64,000 nt of DNA, taken from positions 1-64,000 of the forward strand of contig CAZIYJ010000012.1 of assembly GCA_964543475.1 (NCBI GenBank). The letters are read 5' to 3'. The notes below the pieces were generated by a model that saw nothing but the letters and a program-made list of their open reading frames with translations, did not search any database and was not told the origin of the DNA. This document shows, one piece after another, positions 16,933 to 25,796 of this stretch. The position numbers and the translations under genes were made by a program. Source of the stretch: JAYSYM01 sp964543475 (GTDB lineage: Bacteria > Bdellovibrionota > Bdellovibrionia > Bdellovibrionales > JAMPXM01). The number at the start of each line of letters is the position of its first letter. Positions within the stretch are counted from its first letter, which is position 1.

Positions 16933-17923
16933 CCTGTGCCTCTTTGGTTAAATCTGAACCAGCATCTACAGTGCCAATTCGATATGTTTTGTGACCAAGC
17001 TTTTCACATGCTTCTTCAACTTCACCTGCTAGGCCCGGATCAACGATCATCACTAATCCGATTCCGCAGTTAAGAGTTTTTAGCATTTCGGTTCGACTCA
17101 TACCTGAGCGTTTTTGAACTTCGGTAAACTCTGACGGCCAATCCCAATGCTTAAGCTTCACTTCTGTTCCAACTGGCAATACGCGAGGAAGATTTTCCAT
17201 TCCACCGCCAGTAATGTGAGCCACTGCATTGAGTTTTCTCGCTTCGTAAAGACCCATCACCAATTTTGGATAAAGTTTGGTCGGCCTGAGGAGCAAATCT
17301 TTCCAGGCATCTAAGTCTTCAGCGAAAAGCTTTCTCAATAAAGAATAGCCGTTTGAATGAAACCCCGAACTTGCGACCCCAATACATTCATCACCAAGGC
17401 GAACTCGATGAGGTCCAAGCGTTTCATGTTCATCAACGATTCCGACGGCAAACCCTGCGCAATCGAAATCTTTTTCGTGATAAACACCTGGCATCTCGGC
17501 AGTTTCTCCGCCAATCAATGCACAACCCGATTCATGACAAGCGTCACGCACTGATTTTAAAAACGCTTGCGCGGCTTTCATATCGAGCTTTCCAGTCGCG
17601 TAGTAATCTAAAAAGAAGAGAGGCTGAGCTCCGCAACAGATGAGATCGTTCACGCACATTGCAACTAGATCTTGACCCACTCCCGAGTAATTTTCGTATT
17701 GAGCAGCAAGTTTAACTTTTGTGCCGACGCCATCGGTTGCACTGACTAAACAGGGATTTTTAATTTTAGGAAAGTTGAGTTTGAAAATGCTCGCAAAGCC
17801 GCCGACGCCAGAAATAATTTTGTCGGAAAATGGAGACTGACTAGGCTGCGACTTTTGAATCCATTCGACGAATGCGTCGCCAGCCTCGACGTCTACCCCG
17901 GCTCGTTTGTAGTCGATGCTCAT
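16922..17923 (-). CDS. purM: Phosphoribosylformylglycinamidine cyclo-ligase (AIR synthetase)
   Basis: PurM closes FGAM to AIR using ATP. The 333-residue protein starts MSIDYKRAGVDVEAGDAF and carries the PurM signatures SATDGVGTKVKLA, VAMCVNDLICCGA, LIGGETAEMPG and AHITGGGMENLPRVLP. It is the first gene of the long minus-strand operon. The divergent gene starts about 180 nt away at 18105, so the operon promoter should lie in that gap. I cannot point to a clear promoter or riboswitch there. Confidence 0.97.
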   Translation of the reverse strand: MSIDYKRAGVDVEAGDAFVEWIQKSQPSQSPFSDKIISGVGGFASIFKLNFPKIKNPCLVSATDGVGTKVKLAAQYENYSGVGQDLVAMCVNDLICCGAQPLFFLDYYATGKLDMKAAQAFLKSVRDACHESGCALIGGETAEMPGVYHEKDFDCAGFAVGIVDEHETLGPHRVRLGDECIGVASSGFHSNGYSLLRKLFAEDLDAWKDLLLRPTKLYPKLVMGLYEARKLNAVAHITGGGMENLPRVLPVGTEVKLKHWDWPSEFTEVQKRSGMSRTEMLKTLNCGIGLVMIVDPGLAGEVEEACEKLGHKTYRIGTVDAGSDLTKEAQVVY

Positions 17924-18104
17924 GGCTTAGAAGTGAACCATTGGATAGAGGTCGAGGCAAGGGGTAACGGGATGCAAATTCCTTGGTCACTGACAATTCT
18001 TTCGTCGGCCTTCTGCATTCGGTTGGGTGTAGGTTGGCCCTGGGCTTGCTCTCTTAATAGATTGCGGTAGACTTTAGATAGTCCGTGGATTTACAGGGGG
18101 AATT

Positions 18105-18872
18105 TTGATTTTGCGACATATAAGCGCCGCAACTTTCGTTGCTGTTCTATTCATGGGCCCGACATTAAAGGCTGACGCTTCAGCACAAAGCCTGCTTCCC
18201 GCTGGCGGCATCTTAGTTGCTCAAAGCGAAGATGACGATGCTTACGACCCTTTTGCTGATTACAGTGAGTTTGAAGAGTCGATGGAGGAAGAAGAAGACC
18301 TTAATTTCTTCCGGAACGGACGACTTCTCACACTCGGCTTCACCGCAGGTCTTCGCGGATTTACGGGCAATTTAAACAAAACATACAGTTCGAGTGGAAT
18401 TTACGGTTTAAACCTTACCTTCTTTTTCGATCTCAGATTCGGAATGCAGATTGGGTTTTTATCAAGCTCGCACGCCGTTAGTGCGCCGTTAGCTTCTGGA
18501 ACTGGAAATGTTGACGGCACCGTGAGCCTTACGGACATCTCACTAAACTTAAAGCATTACTTTAACACTCAAAACGTAACCAAGGGCTTAGCCAACCTTA
18601 ATCCTTATATTCTTGGTGGCGTTTCGACGATTCAACGCACAATTTCGCTTCGCAACGTAACTAGCGGCGCCTACGCGAAAGACTCTGCTTTTGGATTCAA
18701 TCTAGGAGCGGGAATTGAAATTCCAATGCTGAAAAACAAAATGTACTTCGGGATTCAAGGCGCTTACCAGCTTGTAAGTTTTGCGGATGAAAGCAGAAAC
18801 ATTCCCGATACGAACGTGAAGCCAGCAGGTGACTCATGGACCGGCTTGGGTATGTTGGGAATTAACTTTTAA
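18105..18872 (+). CDS. Putative outer-membrane beta-barrel protein with acidic N-terminal segment
   Basis: The 255-residue product starts at a TTG at 18105 behind AGGGGG (a second TTG at 18111 is possible). A signal peptide ends around KADASA. The mature N-terminus is strikingly acidic (EDDDAYDPFADYSEF, then MEEEEDL). After it come alternating strands such as RLLTLGFTAGLRGFTG, and the protein ends GMLGINF with a terminal Phe typical of barrel proteins. It resembles small OmpA/OmpW-like barrels, but I do not assign a family. It shares a base (TAATG) with the downstream CpaF-type ATPase. This is an unusual coupling between an outer-membrane protein and a secretion ATPase. Confidence 0.7.
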   Translation: MILRHISAATFVAVLFMGPTLKADASAQSLLPAGGILVAQSEDDDAYDPFADYSEFEESMEEEEDLNFFRNGRLLTLGFTAGLRGFTGNLNKTYSSSGIYGLNLTFFFDLRFGMQIGFLSSSHAVSAPLASGTGNVDGTVSLTDISLNLKHYFNTQNVTKGLANLNPYILGGVSTIQRTISLRNVTSGAYAKDSAFGFNLGAGIEIPMLKNKMYFGIQGAYQLVSFADESRNIPDTNVKPAGDSWTGLGMLGINF

Positions 18873-19966
18873 TGAATCAAATCAGCGCACCTAAAATCGA
18901 TTGGCGATCAGAGGCTGGCCCTCTTCGTGCCCTACTCAATGATGCAGATATATCTGAAATCATGATCAATCGCTGGGACCTGATCTTCGTTGAAAGAAAA
19001 GGTGTGATCGAACAATCGCTGGTGAAGTTCCCAAATCCTGAAACTCTTGATCGATTCGCACAAGCAGCCGCAGTAGCTATCGGCCGCGAACTCAACCGAA
19101 GAATTCCGTACATGGAAGGTGCTTTCCCAGATGGCACTCGATTAACAATTGTAATGAACCCCATTGCGGTTGACGGAACTTCAATCACTGTGCGTAAGCC
19201 TTCTTACTCAACAGTCTCTTACAAAGATCTGATTGCAAAGGGGACACTTAACGACAAAGTCGTTTATTTCCTACACCAATTGGTGATGTGCAAACAAAAC
19301 GTCATTGTCAGCGGCGGAACAGGTAGCGGTAAAACTACTCTACTCAGTGTGCTCACCTCTTTTATCGGCCAAAAAGAGCGTGTGATCACGATGGAAGATA
19401 CTCCTGAACTTCAAGTGCAAGTTGCCAACAACGTGCGCCTTGAAACAAGACCTTCTTTGGGTTCAGACGCGCCAATTGAAATGAAGGATCTTCTCAAAGG
19501 TGCGCTTCGTATGCGCCCCGATCGAATCATCATCGGTGAATGTCGTGGCTCCGAGGCTTTTGATATGTTGATGGCAATGAACACTGGTCACTCAGGTTCA
19601 ATGACGACTGTTCACGCGAACACGACGCAAGATGCTCTAAGAAGGCTTGAGTCAATGATTCTTCGCTCGAGTGCCGAGCTCCCTCACGACGTGATTAAGC
19701 AAGACATTGCCAACACGATTAATTTTGTCATCCAAATTGAGCGTAACTTCGAAGGTAAACGCCGAATCACACAGATTACCGAAGTTGTGGCCGCCGACAA
19801 ACACGGCTATCAAACAGTTGATGTCTTTAATTTCTCTAATGAACATGGGCATCGCTCAACCGGAGTGATTCCCGCATTCGTCGACAAAAAGCTTGATCCA
19901 CGAATGAAGTTTCCATCTGAATTCTTTAACCCTGAAAAACAAATAACTCTCGGCTCAGCAAGCTAA
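18872..19966 (+). CDS. CpaF/TadA-family secretion or pilus ATPase
   Basis: This 364-residue protein is a type II/IV secretion superfamily ATPase closest in pattern to CpaF/TadA, which powers tight-adherence pili or related machines from the cytoplasmic face. Walker A is GGTGSGKTT at 148-156. VITMEDTPELQ is the Asp-box region, IIIGECRGSEAFDML is Walker B, and GSMTTVHANT is the His box. It is shorter than classical CpaF (about 450 or more residues), lacking much of the N-terminal extension. No other tad or cpa genes lie nearby, so it either works with distant components or serves another membrane complex. Its stop lies one base from the convergent mutM stop. Confidence 0.88.
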   Translation: MNQISAPKIDWRSEAGPLRALLNDADISEIMINRWDLIFVERKGVIEQSLVKFPNPETLDRFAQAAAVAIGRELNRRIPYMEGAFPDGTRLTIVMNPIAVDGTSITVRKPSYSTVSYKDLIAKGTLNDKVVYFLHQLVMCKQNVIVSGGTGSGKTTLLSVLTSFIGQKERVITMEDTPELQVQVANNVRLETRPSLGSDAPIEMKDLLKGALRMRPDRIIIGECRGSEAFDMLMAMNTGHSGSMTTVHANTTQDALRRLESMILRSSAELPHDVIKQDIANTINFVIQIERNFEGKRRITQITEVVAADKHGYQTVDVFNFSNEHGHRSTGVIPAFVDKKLDPRMKFPSEFFNPEKQITLGSAS

Positions 19967-19967
19967 G

Positions 19968-20801
19968 TTATTTCTGACAAGTGGGGCACCAATAGGTGCT
20001 TCGACCGCCAATAACTTTTGCCTTGATGAGACTTTCACAGCGCAGACACGCTTCGCCCTTTCGCTCGTATACTTGATGTGCGTCTTGGAAGCTTCCGTCT
20101 TCTCCCCCAGTTTGAGTGTAATCGCGAATCGTCGATCCTCCGGCACTAATCGCTTCTTCTAAGACTGACTTTATAGCTGCGACCAATTTTGCAGATTCGT
20201 CTTTTGAGATTTTTCCTGCAAGCTTCGTAGGTCTAATGCATGCTCTAAAAAGCGCTTCACTTGCATAGATGTTTCCCACTCCAACAACAACTTCTTGGTT
20301 CATGATAAAAACTTTAATTGAAGTTGCACGCTTTCGGGATTTTGCGAAAAGACAATCAGCCGTGAATTCAAGGCTTAGTGGCTCGGGCCCTAAATGTTTT
20401 AGTCGAGGGTGAGTGAGTTCTTTTGATTTTAAAAAGAAATCGAGCATCCCGAACCGACGGGGGTCTCGATAAATATATTTTCGGCCGTCTTCCAAAACTA
20501 GCTCAACGTGAGAGTGAGGATCATCGCCAAATTCATCAACTTCGCCCATTTTAACTTCTCGCCAGCTGCCGGTCATTCCTAAGTGCGATAATAAAACGCC
20601 GTCTTCGGTGTCGATTAATAAATACTTCGCGCGCCTTCGCACACCGAGAATCCTTTTTCCGATAAGATTCTCTCGTAATTTTTTAGGAAACGGAAACCTG
20701 AGATCTTTTCGCTTAAGGAGGATATCAGCAATTCGCGGACTTTTAATCCACAACTTCTCTAATCCTCTTCGTACTGTCTCAACCTCTGGAAGCTCAGGCA
20801 T
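19968..20801 (-). CDS. mutM: Formamidopyrimidine-DNA glycosylase
   Basis: MutM (Fpg) removes 8-oxoguanine and formamidopyrimidines and nicks the abasic site. The 277-residue protein begins MPELPEVETVRRGL with the catalytic Pro2 and Glu3. It contains the Lys in SHLGMTGSWR, the helix-two-turn-helix segment VVGVGNIYASEALF, and a C-terminal zinc finger (CLRCESL ... YWCPTCQK). All key elements are present. It is transcribed away from the secretome cluster. Confidence 0.96.
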   Translation of the reverse strand: MPELPEVETVRRGLEKLWIKSPRIADILLKRKDLRFPFPKKLRENLIGKRILGVRRRAKYLLIDTEDGVLLSHLGMTGSWREVKMGEVDEFGDDPHSHVELVLEDGRKYIYRDPRRFGMLDFFLKSKELTHPRLKHLGPEPLSLEFTADCLFAKSRKRATSIKVFIMNQEVVVGVGNIYASEALFRACIRPTKLAGKISKDESAKLVAAIKSVLEEAISAGGSTIRDYTQTGGEDGSFQDAHQVYERKGEACLRCESLIKAKVIGGRSTYWCPTCQK

Positions 20802-20959
20802 AGATCACTAAGTAGTTGAAAACCTTTGCTATTGCAACAGCACTAAGTGCCCTGCCACGCTTTACAATTGTTTCACGTCCTGAGAATTGTGCTGTCCAAT
20901 TAGCGGCGAACTGTGGGAAGTTCTCGGGTGTCTTGAAGTTTGATGATTTGGGGTGGTTT

Positions 20960-21784
20960 ATGAAGATTATAATTTTGGTTTTGCTCTCAGCACTTACTCC
21001 GGGCACAAGCCAAGCCACTGAAGGCTCATCTGAAAAGAGCCATTGCGTTGAATCTGAATGGGGCATTCGCTGCCCATCCAAGAAACTTAAGATCAGTGGC
21101 GGAAGAACGTTTGCTCGAAACGTTTATTACAGTTTACCAAAAACAAAAATGCCAAAAGATGGATACCCTGCTGCAGTCATTTATCAAGGTAGCTACTTCA
21201 CTGTTAAATTTGAACGCTCTCGCAGCCTCCCTTTTGGCGCCATCAATGAAGTGAGTTTGATTCGTGAACTTTTAGATCGCGGCTTTGCAGTTTTAGCACC
21301 TCGTGCATTTAATAGCCTTTTCTGGGAGTCGAATGTAGCTGGGTCTCTCTACGAAAAGTCGAGCGACTTTGCTTTTCTCACAAATTTTTTAAAAGCGATC
21401 GATGAAAGAAAATTTGGTCGAATCGACACTCGAAATCTTTTTGCCGTCGGCATTTCAAGTGGCGGATACAACACCTCTCGCATGGCTGTCTCTTTCGCCG
21501 GAAAATTTCGCGCACTCGCCGTTCACTCAGCCAGCTACGCAACTTGCCTAGGGCCTCTCTGCTCGATGCCCGATAAACTTCCGAAAGACCACCCTCCGAC
21601 TTTACTCCTGCATGGTCGCAAAGATTCGACTGTTCCTTTGAGTACGGCCGAAGAGTATGAACAGTTGCTTCGCTCTGAAGGCGTGCCCTCAGAACTTCAC
21701 ATCGACGAAGAGGCTGGCCACCAATGGTTAGACTCAGCCCCTGAGCGAGTTACCGAGTGGTTTGAGAAGTACATTCAGAATTAG
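20960..21784 (+). CDS. Secreted alpha/beta hydrolase (esterase/polymer-hydrolase-like)
   Basis: I start at the ATG at 20960, behind GGGGTGG, giving 274 residues with a signal peptide (MKIIILVLLSALTPGTSQA). The longer open frame upstream overlaps the mutM promoter side and is not needed. The nucleophile elbow is VGISSGGYN. An Asp lies in LLHGRKDSTVP and a His in EEAGHQWL, making a full catalytic triad. Several cysteines (for example CLGPLC) suggest disulfides in the periplasm or outside. The fold resembles secreted esterases of the PHB-depolymerase or feruloyl-esterase type, but the substrate is unknown. Confidence 0.82.
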   Translation: MKIIILVLLSALTPGTSQATEGSSEKSHCVESEWGIRCPSKKLKISGGRTFARNVYYSLPKTKMPKDGYPAAVIYQGSYFTVKFERSRSLPFGAINEVSLIRELLDRGFAVLAPRAFNSLFWESNVAGSLYEKSSDFAFLTNFLKAIDERKFGRIDTRNLFAVGISSGGYNTSRMAVSFAGKFRALAVHSASYATCLGPLCSMPDKLPKDHPPTLLLHGRKDSTVPLSTAEEYEQLLRSEGVPSELHIDEEAGHQWLDSAPERVTEWFEKYIQN

Positions 21785-21856
21785 AAACCTGAAGTTCTTT
21801 CAAGCTCTCTAATGACTACTCCCAATTCTCATCTGAGATGGTATAACCGCCCTGCA

Positions 21857-22795
21857 ATGAAAACTTTGTTCACGTTTCTTTCAACTCTAATTTTCTGCTC
21901 GGCATTGAACGCCGCGATTTATGGCGTTGATAATCGAAAAGACATTGGCGAAATTTCAATACTAGCACCGCAGGCTGCAGCAGTAGCAATCACACTCCCA
22001 ATTAATTATTTGAAAGATTTCGACAAAGACTTCTACAAAGTTGATGACGTTGAATCCTTTGGCCAATCGTCGCTCATGTGTAGCGATGAAAGGTTTGTTC
22101 AGCAGCCAGTTTTTCAGATAGGAACATGCACTGGTTTTTTAATTGGAGAAAAGTATTTGATCACTGCCGGCCACTGCATATTGCCGAATGGGATCGTGAA
22201 CGATGAACTTCACCCGTTTTGCGAAGCGTTTAAGTGGTACTTTGGCTTCAACACTGCAAACCAGAACCAAACAACCAATCAACTCGTTCGCAAAGATCAA
22301 GTTTACGGCTGCAAGAGAGTGATTCGTGCCGAAAATGTTGAGGGCGGAAACGACTTTGCTGTGCTCGAGCTTGACCGCAGTGTAATCGTTAGAAGCTCTT
22401 CGAAACTGATGAAGCCTCTTACACCAAGAACAACCGATGTAAGTTTAAATGAAAAAGTTTTCGCAATCGGCCACCCTTTTGGCCTTCCAGCAAAATTCTC
22501 TGGCTTATCACCTGTGCTCTCAATTTCTTCAGCAGAACATTTTGAAGTAAACTTAGATTCTGCAGGTGGAAATTCAGGAAGTCCTATATTTGATCGACAA
22601 AAGCGCGTAGTTGGAATCCTGATTGAGGGTCATCCCGTCGACACTTATTCCGACAAAAATTTAATCTGCAACCGCGTAAACCGTTGCGATGATTTAGGAA
22701 CTAAGTGCTTAAGCAACTCCACCTTCCCAGGGCTTTCAACTTCGAATCGCATTCAGAGGCTTACTCTGGCGCTTAAGTATTTGCCCAATTTGTGA
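21857..22795 (+). CDS. Secreted trypsin-like serine protease (S1 family)
   Basis: From the ATG at 21857 the protein is 312 residues with a signal peptide (MKTLFTFLSTLIFCSALNA). The earlier ATG at 21812 would add 15 charged residues. The chymotrypsin-fold triad is H106 in ITAGHC, D166 in GGNDFAVLEL and S240 in SAGGNSGSP. IGHPFGLP is the usual strand before the nucleophile region, and several Cys could form disulfides. It resembles V8-like or glutamyl-endopeptidase members of S1. It is part of a run of secreted hydrolases between 20.9 and 26.7 kb. A stem-loop covers the stop codon. Confidence 0.9.
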   Translation: MKTLFTFLSTLIFCSALNAAIYGVDNRKDIGEISILAPQAAAVAITLPINYLKDFDKDFYKVDDVESFGQSSLMCSDERFVQQPVFQIGTCTGFLIGEKYLITAGHCILPNGIVNDELHPFCEAFKWYFGFNTANQNQTTNQLVRKDQVYGCKRVIRAENVEGGNDFAVLELDRSVIVRSSSKLMKPLTPRTTDVSLNEKVFAIGHPFGLPAKFSGLSPVLSISSAEHFEVNLDSAGGNSGSPIFDRQKRVVGILIEGHPVDTYSDKNLICNRVNRCDDLGTKCLSNSTFPGLSTSNRIQRLTLALKYLPNL

Positions 22796-22816
22796 GTCGT
22801 TTTTGCTCCGACTCAC
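22792..22816 (+). terminator. Stem-loop across the protease stop codon
   Basis: GTGAGTCG (22792-22799) pairs perfectly with CGACTCAC (22809-22816) around a nine-base loop. The TGA stop of the protease gene lies inside the 5' arm. There is no U-tract afterwards, so it is not a textbook intrinsic terminator. It could be a U-less terminator or a 3'-end stabiliser. Confidence 0.4.
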
Positions 22817-22903
22817 CGAGTCTGTATAGCCGTCTATAAATTGATCTAATTGACGCTCATTGATTCATTAGAAAAGCTAAACTCCTAATTTGGAGGGTTT
22901 TCT

Positions 22904-23797
22904 ATGAAAATGATCGTAGCTATCGCAGTAGTTTTGTTTGGCGCGCACGCCTCTGCTACTTTTTTACCGGTCGATGTTATTGAAGATTCCAATGTCTCTC
23001 GACAAAGCGACATGACAGAAGCTGATTACAAGTCGATTCTCGCTAACGTAGAAAAAATCTACTCCCCGATTGCAAAGCTTCATGGCGGAAATCTTTCAGT
23101 ATCAGGAAGCTGGAAGAGCAAAACTTTGAACGCAGGTGCAAGACAAATATTTGGCTTCTGGCAAGTTGATATATCTGGTGCTCTTGCCAGACATCCCGAC
23201 TTAACCCGCGATGGCTTTACGCTCATCGTTTGCCACGAACTCGGTCACCACCTTGGCGGCTTTGCATTTGCTCCAGCAGACATGCCGCTGATGTCAGCTT
23301 GGGCGGCAACTGAAGGACAATCAGACTACTTTGCAACTCAAGCTTGTGTTCGCAAACTTTGGTCAAGCGAGACGTCTATTAACTCAGAGTTCCGATCATC
23401 AGTTAGCAAGGTAGTTCGAAAAACTTGCGATGCAGCTTGGAACAATTCAAGCGAACAAGATCTTTGCTACAGGGCCTTAGCTGCAACCGAATCGATGACG
23501 AAGCTAATGGCAACACTTATGAAGCAACCAAACCCTCCCAAAATCGACTCTCCTGACCAAACCACAGTCGCAGAAACAAGTGCGAGACACCCAAAAATTC
23601 AGTGCCGAATGGATACTTCAGTTCAGGGCGCGATCTGCCAAGCAGCTTTCGATGAAAACCTCATCCCAGGAAAGAAGACTACAGGCGGAAAAGATGGCTT
23701 AGATGCCGAAAGACAAGCAGCCGCAACTTCTTGCATGACTTACTCAAATTATAAATCGGGCCTCAGACCGGCTTGCTGGTTCAAAGCTCGTCTTTAA
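22904..23797 (+). CDS. Secreted HExxH zinc-metalloprotease-like protein
   Basis: The ATG at 22904 follows TTGGAGGG. The 297-residue protein has a signal peptide (MKMIVAIAVVLFGAHASA). VCHELGHHLGG supplies HExxH with H111, E112 and H115. E137 or D141 in TEGQSDYFA is a likely third zinc ligand, similar to gluzincin layouts. The C-terminal half has six or more cysteines (for example RKTCDAAW, DLCYRAL, KIQCRMD), which fits an exported disulfide-bonded protein. It does not match a peptidase family that I can name. It is likely an active metalloprotease, but that is inferred from the motif alone. Confidence 0.75.
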   Translation: MKMIVAIAVVLFGAHASATFLPVDVIEDSNVSRQSDMTEADYKSILANVEKIYSPIAKLHGGNLSVSGSWKSKTLNAGARQIFGFWQVDISGALARHPDLTRDGFTLIVCHELGHHLGGFAFAPADMPLMSAWAATEGQSDYFATQACVRKLWSSETSINSEFRSSVSKVVRKTCDAAWNNSSEQDLCYRALAATESMTKLMATLMKQPNPPKIDSPDQTTVAETSARHPKIQCRMDTSVQGAICQAAFDENLIPGKKTTGGKDGLDAERQAAATSCMTYSNYKSGLRPACWFKARL

Positions 23798-23847
23798 ATA
23801 AACCCCAAGTGATTTATTAACTTCCTAACTTTTAACGAGGTCATCAC

Positions 23848-24321
23848 ATGTTTAAAGTCCTACTCACTCTCTCGACAGTCGCTTTAACTCTTCTTATCAG
23901 CTCAGAGTCGTCGGCGAACCCAGAAATCTTTCGCGGCAAATGGAACGGAAAAGGGACTTACATTTTTCAATCCGATGTCACACAGTGCTCAACGGTTGAA
24001 TTGATTTTTGATGCAACTCCATCAAGTTTTAAATTCGCAGGCGGCGAACGAATTTGTGACAAGCACACAGAGCGATTCTACCCCGTTACGATGAACTTCA
24101 CGAACGGCGGAATCTATTTCGGCGCTCAAAAGATTGGATCATATACTGCAACTACTCTCGAAGCTTCTTACCGCATGCCCGACGGAAACTCGTTCCGCAA
24201 CTGGAGAATGTTCATGCGTCGCGAAGGCAATCATTTGATGTACGAAGAAAGCCGTACAATGGAAGGCGAAACAACGCCGCTCATCAGCTTCGCCGGAGTT
24301 TTGAAACTCGAAACACCATAA
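23848..24321 (+). CDS. Small secreted protein, unknown function
   Basis: This 157-residue protein has a signal peptide (MFKVLLTLSTVALTLLISSESSA). The mature part is rich in beta-strand patterns with WNGKGTYIF, FKFAGGER and FRNWRMFMRREG, and could be a small beta barrel or lipocalin-like fold. Two cysteines (CSTVEL and ERICDK) could make one disulfide. GAGG lies upstream of the ATG. It is 16 nt from the subtilase gene and probably cotranscribed with it. A chaperone, inhibitor or substrate-binding role is possible but not shown. Confidence 0.6.
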   Translation: MFKVLLTLSTVALTLLISSESSANPEIFRGKWNGKGTYIFQSDVTQCSTVELIFDATPSSFKFAGGERICDKHTERFYPVTMNFTNGGIYFGAQKIGSYTATTLEASYRMPDGNSFRNWRMFMRREGNHLMYEESRTMEGETTPLISFAGVLKLETP

Positions 24322-24336
24322 ACGAGAGAAGAATTT

Positions 24337-25791
24337 TTGAAAAAATTAATCTTTGCCATTCTTTTTCTGGCGACTGGCCATGCGCTTGCGAACCAGTCGT
24401 TTGACTTCAACAATGCAGACAAGATTGACGCCTTAGTAAAGAACCAGCTTCATACTGGCTCACGCGCTGAAGTCTTAGTTTATTTTAAAGAGTCAGCAGA
24501 TTTATCAAGCTCCTCGCTAATGATTACTCGTGAGGCTCGAGGCCGATTTGTTTTTGACTCGCTTCGAAAGAGCGCAATCTCATCGCAGGCGGCAGCACTT
24601 TTAATTCTAAAAAAGGCGGGCTTCAACTATAAGCCATTTTATATTGAAAATGTTGTGCTCGTTCAGCAGGTTAATTTGGCAACTCTAAAACTTCTCGCGC
24701 AACTCACTAACGTCGAACGCATTACAATTAACGCAAAGACAAAATTTCGTTCAAATCCCGTCGACGAAGAAACACTTCGACAGTTTAAGCCAGAAGATGT
24801 TTTAGGTCATATCTCTCGGATTAATGCCAACCGAGTTTGGACTGAACTTGGAGTAAGAGGAAAAGGAATAGTCATTGGAGGACAAGACACCGGTTATTAC
24901 TGGCAGCACAATGCAATTCGACGCCAGTATCGAGGCTTTCAAAATGGCGTAGCCAACCACAACTACAATTGGCACGACAGCTTCTCAAATTCTGCTGAAC
25001 CTTTTGATGACGGAGACCACGGAACACATACGATGGGAACGATGGTCGGAGACGACGGCGGCAAAAATAAAATTGGCGTGGCTCCAGAAGCCCAGTGGAT
25101 CGGCTGTCGCAACATGAAAGGTGGCTACGGCACCGTTGCCTCATACATGGAGTGCTTTGAATTCTTTCTTGCGCCCTACCCTGTTGGCGGAAATCCAAGA
25201 ACCGACGGACGTCCTGAGCTAGCACCTCATATCGTGAATAACTCATGGGCCTGCTCAACAGAAGAAGGTTGTCGCGGAGACGAACTTCTTAAGTCCGTTC
25301 AAGCTCTGAAAGCTGCGGGAATCATAAACATAGTGGCAGCAGGTAACGAAGGCCCTTACTGCGGCTCGGTTGCCGCACCACCAGCACATTACAGCTCAGA
25401 GGCTCTTGCTGTTGCCGCATACAACCGCTACACCAAAGACGCAGCGATCTTTTCGAGCCGTGGACCATCAAAGTTTGATGGTGGCCTATCTCCGACACTG
25501 ACGACTTACGGTGAAATTATTCGATCTTCAATCACTGGTTCGCCCGATCGTTATGACGATAAATCAGGAACATCGATGGCAAGCCCTCAAGTAGCAGGAG
25601 TGGTGGCACTTCTTTGGTCGGCTCGTCCAGAGTTGATTGGGCAAATTGATCGAACGATTGAAATCTTAAAAAAATCGGCTGACCCGCTTCAGGCAAAAGA
25701 AACTTGCGGCGGAGTGAATGGTGCACAAATTCCGAATCACACGTTTGGATACGGAATGGTCGACGCATTAAAGGCGATTAACACTCCTTAA
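24337..25791 (+). CDS. Secreted subtilisin-like serine protease (S8)
   Basis: The 484-residue preproprotease starts at a TTG (24337) and has a signal peptide (MKKLIFAILFLATGHALA). Residues about 25-130 look like an inhibitory prodomain (VEVLVYFKE-like start, VERITINAK end). The catalytic domain has D183 in GGQDTG, H228 in DGDHGTH, the oxyanion Asn337 in AAGNEGPYC, and S413 in SGTSMASPQVAG. All four are intact, so it should be active after maturation. Cys pairs around CSTEEGC suggest extracellular folding. It ends five bases from the convergent hydrolase gene. Confidence 0.93.
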   Translation: MKKLIFAILFLATGHALANQSFDFNNADKIDALVKNQLHTGSRAEVLVYFKESADLSSSSLMITREARGRFVFDSLRKSAISSQAAALLILKKAGFNYKPFYIENVVLVQQVNLATLKLLAQLTNVERITINAKTKFRSNPVDEETLRQFKPEDVLGHISRINANRVWTELGVRGKGIVIGGQDTGYYWQHNAIRRQYRGFQNGVANHNYNWHDSFSNSAEPFDDGDHGTHTMGTMVGDDGGKNKIGVAPEAQWIGCRNMKGGYGTVASYMECFEFFLAPYPVGGNPRTDGRPELAPHIVNNSWACSTEEGCRGDELLKSVQALKAAGIINIVAAGNEGPYCGSVAAPPAHYSSEALAVAAYNRYTKDAAIFSSRGPSKFDGGLSPTLTTYGEIIRSSITGSPDRYDDKSGTSMASPQVAGVVALLWSARPELIGQIDRTIEILKKSADPLQAKETCGGVNGAQIPNHTFGYGMVDALKAINTP

Positions 25792-25796
25792 ATTTT

